Origin: an uncultured Clostridia bacterium
Lineage (GTDB): Bacteria; Bacillota; Clostridia; Oscillospirales; Ruminococcaceae
Length of the DNA: 19,847 nucleotides
Reading direction: 5' to 3'
Assembly (NCBI GenBank): GCA_947381875.1
Contig: CANCXY010000028.1
Location: 1-19,847, forward strand
Shown here: positions 14,185 to 19,847 of the stretch, piece by piece
Numbering within the stretch: position 1 is the stretch's first letter
How the letters are laid out: every line of letters starts with the position of its first letter
Notes under the pieces: generated by a model
Told to the model about the DNA's origin: nothing
Seen by the model: the letters and a program-made list of their open reading frames with translations, nothing else
Database searches by the model: none
Program-made: the position numbers and the translations under genes

Positions 14185-15405
14185 ATGGAATCGGTTAAAA
14201 ATTATGTGTATACAGAACGCGCGCATTTTATGTGCCCGAATATGCACTTTGGAATCATGGCAAAAATAGAACGCTGCTATGATATAGAACAACTACGACA
14301 AAGCATAGACACACTTCAAAACGCGCACCCGTTCCTGCAAAGTTTCATTGCCGAGGAGACGGGAACTGAGAGATTGTATTATCAAATACAGGAACATTTG
14401 GATATCCCTGTAATAGTAAAAGAAAACGCTGCCTTGTGGCAGCAGGATTATGAAGAAATCTCGGTTTGCGGGTGGAATGTTAAGGAAGAATGTCTGCTGA
14501 AAGTGGTGGTTTATCCCAAAAAGAATGAATTTCAAATCCTTTTTATTGCCCACCATCTTCTGTGTGACGGCAGAGGGCTTTTACAACTGACAGAGGAATT
14601 TGCGGAGCATTATGTGAACGGGATAATCCCGCCATTTGTCCCGGAACGCCTGATTCAACGGATAAGCGATCTTCCCTCCAACAGTGATTTACCTGTTATC
14701 AGTAAATGGATCGTAGACGGCGCAAACAGGAGGTGGAAAAAAGAGGGGCGACGGGTCCTGTATGAGGAATACAGTGCCTTTGAAAGGGCCTATATTCAAA
14801 AGCACAAAGTGAAACGGGAAGTTTTCGCCGTTTGTAATCAGGAGTTAGAAGAAATACTAACTTTATGCAAACAGCAGCATATTACTGTAAACGACTGGCT
14901 GATTGCAAAGATGATGCTGGCAGAGAATACAAAGAAAGTGGTTATTGCCGCCGATATCCGCAAGCAGGTAAAATGCTATCAACAAGGGGCAATGGGGAAT
15001 TATTCTACCGCCTTCAGCGTCTTTGTAAAGCGGAACGGAGAAAATGTTATTTCCCTTGCAAAGCGCGCGGCATCCCAAGTGGCACATATCCGTCAATATC
15101 CGCAGAAAGAAATGCTGGTGCTTGCCTGCTATATCCATATGCAGCCGGGGCTGATTGATGCTGTTGCAATCTCTACATTAGGAGATTTTGCAAGTAAAGC
15201 AGGGGCGTTTGTCGGGAAAAATATGTTTGGATATGGTTCCCAAAACGGGTATAGCATTACCAATTTAGGAAAAATGCAAAGCAATACCATTGCGGAAGCT
15301 GTTTTTATACCGCCCGCCTCACCCGCCAATAAAAAAATCTGGGGTGTGCTAACGGTCAATGACCGGATGAATATATGTATTGTGAAAGCGCCTGAAAAAA
15401 AATAG
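14185..15405 (+). CDS. Condensation/acyltransferase-superfamily protein
   Basis: This 406-residue protein has the condensation-domain (CoA-dependent acyltransferase) fold found in NRPS condensation domains and alcohol acetyltransferases. The catalytic HHxxxDG motif is visible as AHHLLCDGRG near residue 128. The start YTERAHFMCPNMHFGIMAKIE and the late VLTVNDRMNICI are typical edges of the fold. It is a stand-alone enzyme, with no carrier protein or adenylation domain nearby, so acyl transfer to a small alcohol, amine or lipid is possible but the substrate is unknown. The ATG at 14185 is chosen for its CGGAG site 7 bases upstream; an in-frame ATG at 14143 lacks one. The gene is clearly more AT-rich and uses different codons from its neighbours, which suggests horizontal transfer. 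Confidence 0.75.
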   Translation: MESVKNYVYTERAHFMCPNMHFGIMAKIERCYDIEQLRQSIDTLQNAHPFLQSFIAEETGTERLYYQIQEHLDIPVIVKENAALWQQDYEEISVCGWNVKEECLLKVVVYPKKNEFQILFIAHHLLCDGRGLLQLTEEFAEHYVNGIIPPFVPERLIQRISDLPSNSDLPVISKWIVDGANRRWKKEGRRVLYEEYSAFERAYIQKHKVKREVFAVCNQELEEILTLCKQQHITVNDWLIAKMMLAENTKKVVIAADIRKQVKCYQQGAMGNYSTAFSVFVKRNGENVISLAKRAASQVAHIRQYPQKEMLVLACYIHMQPGLIDAVAISTLGDFASKAGAFVGKNMFGYGSQNGYSITNLGKMQSNTIAEAVFIPPASPANKKIWGVLTVNDRMNICIVKAPEKK

Positions 15406-15440
15406 GTTTTTATTCTTATCCCGCCCACTTTCTTCATAAA

Positions 15441-15471
15441 TAAAAGGTGCGCGGCAATGAAATTGCCGCGC
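15441..15471 (-). terminator. Intrinsic terminator of the LytTR/kinase operon
   Basis: GCGCGGCAAT pairs perfectly with ATTGCCGCGC around a 3-base loop (15449-15471). On the minus strand it is followed by ACCTTTTATTTATG. It closes the three-gene minus-strand operon and may also end the convergent acyltransferase transcript. Confidence 0.8.
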
Positions 15472-15473
15472 GT

Positions 15474-15591
15474 GATGGGTTTCCAAAGGGGGGCTTGCCC
15501 CCTTTGGCGGAGTCCAGAGGCAGCGCCTCTGGCAGGATTCCAAAGGGCAGCGCCCTTTGGGCAGGTTTGGGCGGCAGCCCAACAGGCGCTG
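15474..15591 (-). repeat. Hairpin-module repeat R5
   Basis: The modules are GATGGGTTTCC, CCAAAGGGGGGC..CCCCTTTGG, CCAGAGGCAGCGCCTCTGG, then CCAAAGGGCAGCGCCCTTTGG and TTGGGCGGCAGCCCAA. It fills the space between the terminator and the stop codon of the minus-strand gene at 15592. Confidence 0.9.
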
Positions 15592-16635
15592 TCAGGCTGT
15601 GCCCCACACCTGCTTGCGCGTGAGCGCCAGCAGATCTTCTGTGGGCATGCCCGCGACGGTATCGCCCAAGGCCGCCCGCAGATCCCCGCTGTGCAGCATC
15701 TCTGCCAGACGCGCTTTGGCGGCAGCGGCGGCAGTAAAATCGGATACCTGCTGCTTGTGTTCGATCTGCTGTTCGATCAGACGGCGCATGAATTTGTCGT
15801 GGCGCGCCATGCGCAGGTCCCACCAGCTTGGCAGATTGTCATCGTCCCCGCTGCTCGATGTGGTGACGCGGCCTGTGCTGGAGGCGCAGGCGTTGCAGAT
15901 ATCGCCGTCCTCCCCGATCGCCACCGCCTGCGACATCCCGACCGTGCAGCCGGGCAGGATGGCCTCGTTGCGCGCTACGTCGAACGCGAACCAGGCATCT
16001 ATTTTTGCCATGATGACCTGTGCGTATTCCGGGTCCTGCTCCATGCGCGCCTGTACCTTCGGGTGGATCACAACCGCTTTGCTGCCGGGCGGCACACTGC
16101 CGAGCGCGCGCAGCTCCGGCGGGGCGATGAATTTCCCGTCGATGGAGCCATAGAAGGGGTTGGGGCCGGAAGGGCGCCAGTTTTCCAGCGTCTCCTTTGC
16201 CTCGCTGCCGTCCTGATAGAGGAGATAGTGCGGGTAATCGTTGCGGGAGCGCCAATAGCTGCTGCTGGCGTCAAAGATATGGTAATGCAGGCCGGGGTAT
16301 TTCGCTTTCAGCGCGTCTTCGAGGCTGACGGCCCCCGCCGCTTTTGCCGCTCCGGTGTTTCCTGCCGGATCGGTTCCGCCGGCGCGTATCTGTCCGGCTG
16401 CTGCTCCTCCCATGCGGGCCTGTGTGGCGGCACGCGCAGCCGTAGAAAGCGCCGCAAGGGATGCCGTCGGGAGCGTCATGCCGCCTCCAACGCCGCCTGC
16501 CAGCGGGTCCATGCCCGGCAAAGCGCCTGCCGCGAGCATATCCAAAAAAGCGCCCGCCTGTGCATTGTCCTGTTTTGCCCCGTGCGGGGCTGTGGATGCC
16601 CCGGACACATAGCCCGGCTGAATGATGTTGTTCAT
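15592..16635 (-). CDS. Conserved-looking protein of unknown function, third gene of two-component operon
   Basis: I do not recognise this 347-residue protein. The first ~100 residues are Ala/Gly/Pro-rich and probably disordered, with no signal peptide. A folded-looking core follows (about 103-300): DALKAKYPGLHYHIFDASSS, RSRNDYPHYLLYQDG, PNPFYGSIDGKFI, AVVIHPKVQARMEQDPEYAQ, and a segment with CTVGMSQAVAIGEDGDICNAC. A charged helical tail contains MRRLIEQQIEHKQQVSDF. AAGGAG precedes the ATG by 6 bases, and the start overlaps the kinase stop by four bases (ATGA), so translation is coupled to the kinase. The context makes it a candidate partner, target or effector of the two-component pair, but that is inference. 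The two CxxC-spaced Cys could bind a metal or form a disulfide. Confidence 0.75.
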   Translation of the reverse strand: MNNIIQPGYVSGASTAPHGAKQDNAQAGAFLDMLAAGALPGMDPLAGGVGGGMTLPTASLAALSTAARAATQARMGGAAAGQIRAGGTDPAGNTGAAKAAGAVSLEDALKAKYPGLHYHIFDASSSYWRSRNDYPHYLLYQDGSEAKETLENWRPSGPNPFYGSIDGKFIAPPELRALGSVPPGSKAVVIHPKVQARMEQDPEYAQVIMAKIDAWFAFDVARNEAILPGCTVGMSQAVAIGEDGDICNACASSTGRVTTSSSGDDDNLPSWWDLRMARHDKFMRRLIEQQIEHKQQVSDFTAAAAAKARLAEMLHSGDLRAALGDTVAGMPTEDLLALTRKQVWGTA

Positions 16636-18065
16636 ATGCTGCTCCTTTCCTGCAATAGAACCGTCGCGGAAAATTCCTGCTGAACCGCTTTCAGCTCTAA
16701 TTCCCCCATATACGTTTCCGCCTCCCGGCGCACGTTGGCAAGCCCGATGCCGTGCAGGGAAGCGTCCCCGGCCTTGGTCGTGAGGGGCAGGCCGTCAGGG
16801 CCGAAAACCACTTTTCCCGCGAAGGTGTTTTTCACTTCGATGAGGAAAAACCGCCCCTTCCGCCTGCCCGTCAGGGTGATGGAACGCCCGTCCGCAGGCG
16901 CTTTTTCGCAGGCCTCCACCGCGTTCTGCAAAAGGTTCTGCAAAATGACGGCCATATCGAAAGCGTCATACGCTCCCTGCGCCGGATAGCGGAAATTGGC
17001 GGTGAACGCGATGCCCAGGGGCAGGCACTGGCGCTGGATATCCCCCACAATCACATCGGTGACGGGGTTTCCCGTGGGGATGGGCGGCGCAAGCTGCCGC
17101 ATGCTTTCATCCATCCGCGCGATATAGCCTTTCAGGCTGTCGACGGCCCCGTCCCGCGCCAGGCCCTGGATATTGTTCAGATGGCCGCGCAGTTCGTGAC
17201 GCAGCGCGCGCGTGCTGGCGTAGAGCTGTTCCATATCCCGTATGCGCGCCCGGAGCGCCCACGTCTGCTGGCGTTCCACGAACCACGCGGCCTGTTCCTC
17301 CCGCAGGGCGGCCATATCTTGCCAGAAGGCAATCGTCAGGCAGGCCCCGGCGTAAAACAGCGCCGCCAGCACCGGCACCGCCGCGATAAACCCCGGATGG
17401 CGCTCATAGAGCTGGAGCAAGACGCCGTCCCTGTATTCGATCAGAATGCGCGCGATCATCTGCCCGAACAAAATGCCCGCCCCCGGCACAAGGGAGAGGC
17501 AAAGCACCTCCCGCCAGCGGGACCCTATCCGCCAATTTCCGTATAGTTTCCCGCCCGCCGGCTGGGGAAATATACAAAAGCGCCCCGGTCCTGTTTGCAG
17601 CAGCCGCCGCAGCAGGCAGAGCATGGCGGCCATCAAAGAGGCATGGCAGACAAGGAACAGCGTGACAAGCATGCAGGCGCGCAGGTAAACGACGCCGGGC
17701 GGTTCCGAGGGGAGGGGCAGGGCGCGTTCTAAAAGGAAATAGGCGCTTTCTATCATCAGACCGCTGGAAACGCGCGCGTTCCCATACAGCAGCGTCAGGA
17801 GGAATGCCGCCCCGCGTTCCAGCCCGGCCAACGGGGCGAGTGCTGTCAGCAGGGCGATGAGCAGCGGCCCAAAGGAACCCTGCGGCAGGGGAAGGGCGTC
17901 GCAGGAAAGGCACAGGAGCAGGTATCCCGCAAACAGGCAGAACGTCCGCGCCCGCGTTTGTGGTTTCAGGAAAGGGCGCAGGAACAGGGTAAAGCAGGCC
18001 GCGTAGAGCAGCTCCGCCGCAAGGGAGAATGCCTCGTTAAAAAGCCGGAACGCCGATTCACTCAT
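16632..18065 (-). CDS. GHKL-domain sensor histidine kinase
   Basis: This membrane sensor kinase is of the AgrC/ComD-like type that partners LytTR regulators. It has 477 residues from the ATG at 18065 (GAGG 9 bases upstream). The open frame continues to 18170 but would overlap the regulator gene. The N-terminal half has about six to seven hydrophobic segments (such as SLAAELLYAACFTLFL, VLCLSLVPGAGILFG, AAVPVLAALFYAGACLTI). A helix around 255-285 leads to the His region LRHELRGHLNNIQG (near 285-300). The ATP-binding lid follows: NLLQNAVEAC near 372 and HGIGLANV near 436. Residues about 162-177, between two membrane segments, are encoded by a palindromic element. It follows the regulator gene and overlaps the next gene by four bases. 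The signal, perhaps a peptide, is unknown. Confidence 0.9.
   Translation of the reverse strand: MSESAFRLFNEAFSLAAELLYAACFTLFLRPFLKPQTRARTFCLFAGYLLLCLSCDALPLPQGSFGPLLIALLTALAPLAGLERGAAFLLTLLYGNARVSSGLMIESAYFLLERALPLPSEPPGVVYLRACMLVTLFLVCHASLMAAMLCLLRRLLQTGPGRFCIFPQPAGGKLYGNWRIGSRWREVLCLSLVPGAGILFGQMIARILIEYRDGVLLQLYERHPGFIAAVPVLAALFYAGACLTIAFWQDMAALREEQAAWFVERQQTWALRARIRDMEQLYASTRALRHELRGHLNNIQGLARDGAVDSLKGYIARMDESMRQLAPPIPTGNPVTDVIVGDIQRQCLPLGIAFTANFRYPAQGAYDAFDMAVILQNLLQNAVEACEKAPADGRSITLTGRRKGRFFLIEVKNTFAGKVVFGPDGLPLTTKAGDASLHGIGLANVRREAETYMGELELKAVQQEFSATVLLQERSSI
17535..17580. repeat. Palindromic element copy C (in-frame, inside kinase)
   Basis: ATTTCCGTATAGTTTCCCGCC and GGGGAAATATACAAAAG form the arms on the plus strand. 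In the kinase frame (minus strand) it reads CIFPQPAGGKLYGN with no stop, lying in the loop between predicted membrane segments. The reading frame differs from that of copies A and B. Confidence 0.85.
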
Positions 18066-18078
18066 GAGGGGACCTCTT

Positions 18079-18112
18079 ATTATTTTCTCCCCGCCTTGGG
18101 CGGGAAGGAAGC
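18079..18112. repeat. Palindromic element copy I between regulator and kinase genes
   Basis: TTATTTTCTCCCCGCC and GGGCGGGAAGGAAG form a short-form copy in the 67-base gap between the regulator stop and the kinase start. Confidence 0.6.
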
Positions 18113-18132
18113 GGCAGCATACGCGCTTGCAT

Positions 18133-18882
18133 TCAAGGGAGCTGAATCCGATTGGGGGGTTCTTCGGCATCCCCCTGTTTCAGGAAGTGGAGATATGCCC
18201 GCACGAACGCCTGATATTTGTATTTGGAGAGCAATAGCCGCGTCCCGTCCGTGAGCATCACCTCAGTTTTGCTGTACCCGGCCACAAAGGCGAGGTTGAC
18301 AAGGTAGCCTTTATGGATACGGAAAAAGGGGTCGTGCAGTTCCGCTTCCAAATCGCGTATTTTCGCATAGCAGGCAAATTCCCCATCCCGCGCATGCACA
18401 ATCACCTTATGGTCGCAGCTCTCGATATAGGCGATGGCGTCCACGGGCACTGTGCGGTTTGCCCCGGCGCAGCGGAAGGTGAGGACGCGGGCGGGCGGCG
18501 CGGATGCCTGCCCGGCGAGGAACTGTTCTGCCGCGCGCGCAAAAACGCGCCGGAATTTCTCCTCATCTACCGGCTTGAGCAGATAGTGGAACGCGCCCAC
18601 ATCGAACGCGTCAAACACATACTGCTCATACCCCGTCACAAACACAATCACGGGCCGCGCGCCGCCGCACCGCGCCCGCAGTTCCCGCGCCAGCGCCATG
18701 CCGTCCGCGCCGCCGCCCAGTTCAATATCGAGGAAAAGCAGGTCGGGCGTCCGGCTGTCGGCGAGGCATTCGGCGGCGCTGGCATACAGCACGGTCTCAC
18801 AGGGATATTCCTGCGCATTTGCCAAAGCGGTCAGGTAAGCGCGCGCAGCGGCGTCATCATCACAAATGCCAGTTCGTATCAT
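18133..18882 (-). CDS. LytTR-family response regulator
   Basis: This two-component regulator has 249 residues. The receiver domain (about 1-118) carries the acidic pair Asp8/Asp9, the phospho-acceptor Asp52 (LLFLDIEL), Thr83 and Lys103 (LLKPVDEEKF). The DNA-binding LytTR domain (about 130-235) shows TVPVDAIAYIESCDHKV, then ..FFRIHKGYLVNLAFVAGY and the end LLLSKYKYQAF. LytTR regulators usually bind paired direct repeats upstream of their targets; none was located with confidence here. GAGGAG lies 7 bases before the ATG. It is the first gene of the operon with the GHKL kinase and the unknown protein, so the pair is very likely cognate. No clear promoter was found in the short leader. Confidence 0.94.
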   Translation of the reverse strand: MIRTGICDDDAAARAYLTALANAQEYPCETVLYASAAECLADSRTPDLLFLDIELGGGADGMALARELRARCGGARPVIVFVTGYEQYVFDAFDVGAFHYLLKPVDEEKFRRVFARAAEQFLAGQASAPPARVLTFRCAGANRTVPVDAIAYIESCDHKVIVHARDGEFACYAKIRDLEAELHDPFFRIHKGYLVNLAFVAGYSKTEVMLTDGTRLLLSKYKYQAFVRAYLHFLKQGDAEEPPNRIQLP

Positions 18883-19016
18883 AGTGTCGCTCCTCTATTA
18901 GAATCATTCGGTTTTACCGGCGGCAAATCAACGTGCGCAGCGTATCTGGACTGGTTTGGGGCGTGACTGGACAGGGCGGGGCGGAGAACCGCCCATGCAA
19001 ATATCTCTCCCACCCC

Positions 19017-19045
19017 TTTTCATTTCCCCCGATTTGTGTTACAAT
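19017..19045 (+). promoter_or_regulatory. Probable nth promoter
   Basis: TTTTCA (19017-19022) and TACAAT (19040-19045) are separated by 17 bases. The leader of about 90 bases contains palindromic element copy D. Confidence 0.6.
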
Positions 19046-19074
19046 ATGGCGGAGCCACTCGAAAACGGCCGGAA

Positions 19075-19116
19075 ATTTTCGTTGTTTCCCTGCCCTCCGG
19101 GCGGGGAAACAACAGG
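19075..19116. repeat. Palindromic element copy D in the nth leader
   Basis: GTTGTTTCCCTGCCC and GGGCGGGGAAACAAC form a strong stem with a short loop, placed between the predicted nth promoter and its ribosome site. A transcript hairpin here could affect nth expression. Confidence 0.75.
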
Positions 19117-19143
19117 GATGGAAAAGGGACAGGGGGAATGAAC

Positions 19144-19773
19144 ATGCGCACAAAAGCGGACGCGCGGCGCATCGTCGAAGCATTCAAAGCGGCATACCCG
19201 GTCAGCGAATGTTCACTGACATACGAACAGGCGTGGCAGCTTCTTGTCAGCGTGCGGCTGGCGGCACAGTGTACGGACGCGCGTGTCAATATTGTAACGC
19301 AGGAGCTTTTCACGAAATACCCCTCGCTCCAGGCCCTCGCCGACGCCTCGCCCGAAGCCATTGAGGCGATTGTGCGGCCCTGTGGCCTGGGCAAAAGCAA
19401 GGCGCGCGACCTCTACGGCATGGCAAACATGGTGATGCGTGAATACGGCGGCAAGGTGCCGGAATCCATGGAGGATCTTCTGCGCCTGCCCGGCGTCGGA
19501 CGCAAAAGCGCGAACCTCATCCGGGGCGACATCTTCCACCTGCCCGCCGTCGTCGCCGACACCCACTGCATCCGCCTTTCCAACCGCATGGGCTTTGTGC
19601 GCGGCACCAAAGACCCCGTAAAGGTGGAACGCGCCCTCGCCAAAGTGCTGCCCCCTGAGGAATCCAACGATTTCTGCCACCGCTGCGTCCTGCACGGCCG
19701 AGCCGTCTGCACCGCCCGCAAAGCCATGTGCGACCAGTGCTGCCTGGCCGATTTGTGCCCAAAGTACCTGTAA
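19144..19773 (+). CDS. nth: Endonuclease III (DNA glycosylase/AP lyase)
   Basis: This base-excision-repair enzyme removes oxidised pyrimidines and nicks abasic sites. It has 209 residues, the family norm. The helix-hairpin-helix LPGVGRKSANLI (115-126) carries catalytic Lys121, and VADTH supplies catalytic Asp139. The C-terminus has the [4Fe-4S] loop with spacing C-x6-C-x2-C-x5-C (CTARKAMCDQCCLADLC). Of two nearby ATGs, 19144 is preferred because AGGGGGA lies about 6 bases before it, while it is only 2 bases before 19138. An open frame extends back to 19036 but translates the palindromic element. The gene appears to be transcribed on its own. Confidence 0.95.
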   Translation: MRTKADARRIVEAFKAAYPVSECSLTYEQAWQLLVSVRLAAQCTDARVNIVTQELFTKYPSLQALADASPEAIEAIVRPCGLGKSKARDLYGMANMVMREYGGKVPESMEDLLRLPGVGRKSANLIRGDIFHLPAVVADTHCIRLSNRMGFVRGTKDPVKVERALAKVLPPEESNDFCHRCVLHGRAVCTARKAMCDQCCLADLCPKYL

Positions 19774-19775
19774 GC

Positions 19776-19847
19776 TCCCCAAAGGGCGCCGTCCTTTGGA
19801 ATCCTGCCGGGCTGCCGCCCGGACCTGCCCAGAGGCTCTGCCTCTGG
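19776..19847 (-). repeat. Hairpin-module repeat R6, cut by window end
   Basis: CCAAAGGGCGCCGTCCTTTGG, CCGGGCTGCCGCCCGG and CCAGAGGCTCTGCCTCTGG modules begin just after the nth stop and run to the last base, so the element is incomplete. Confidence 0.9.

Noticed and set aside
15457..16683. 408-codon plus-strand frame opposite the unknown operon protein
   Set aside because: It starts in a repeat, has Arg/Ala/Gly-biased shadow composition and no ribosome site; the minus-strand gene has start, coupling and terminator support.

Overview
The window looks like a chromosomal fragment of a high-GC Clostridia-type Firmicute, plausibly Oscillospirales-like. This is inferred from strong AGGAGG-type ribosome sites, a zapA/U32-peptidase pair, a MinD-like ATPase next to methylglyoxal synthase, a GHKL kinase/LytTR regulator pair, and a c-di-GMP protein built as GGDEF-EAL-PAS. 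No rRNA, tRNA, CRISPR array, transposase or phage gene was seen. I found thirteen full-length protein genes. The window starts with a run of 16 C and both ends lie in a dispersed repeat, so it may be a whole contig broken at repeats.

Layout. (1) 128-1434, minus strand: a CaCA-family cation exchanger behind a yybP-ykoY-type (Mn2+) riboswitch with its own promoter and intrinsic terminator. (2) 1543-5769, plus strand: zapA, a U32-family peptidase/RNA-modification protein heavily remodelled by repeats, dut (dUTPase) and maf (nucleotide pyrophosphatase). These are division and nucleotide house-cleaning genes. (3) 5957-7457, plus strand: a MinD-like ATPase and mgsA. (4) 7458-7790: a gene-free stretch of hairpin repeats, including four tandem 45-bp units. 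(5) 7884-11044, plus strand: a strong sigma-A-type promoter and a 1011-residue EAL protein with several PAS-like domains. (6) 11065-13751, minus strand: a galE, sugar nucleotidyltransferase and lipoprotein operon ending in a hairpin terminator. (7) 14185-15405, plus strand: an AT-rich condensation/acyltransferase-fold gene that looks foreign. (8) 15441-18882, minus strand: LytTR response regulator, GHKL histidine kinase and an unknown protein, in one operon with its own terminator. (9) 19017-19773, plus strand: nth (endonuclease III).

The most unusual content is repetitive. One family is a roughly 45-bp imperfect palindrome (arms like TTTCCCCGCC / GGCGGGGAAA, often extended by GTAT..ATAC). 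It occurs about nine to ten times in 19.8 kb, in leaders, in intergenic gaps and, strikingly, in frame inside the U32 and histidine-kinase genes, as Rickettsia palindromic elements do. In the U32 gene one arm has also been amplified into three 54-bp (18-residue) tandem repeats that run into the conserved start of the domain. The second family is made of strings of small perfect hairpins that abut stop codons throughout the window. The best-supported regulatory finding is the Mn2+ riboswitch on the exchanger, where three mutually exclusive pairings can be read from the sequence.
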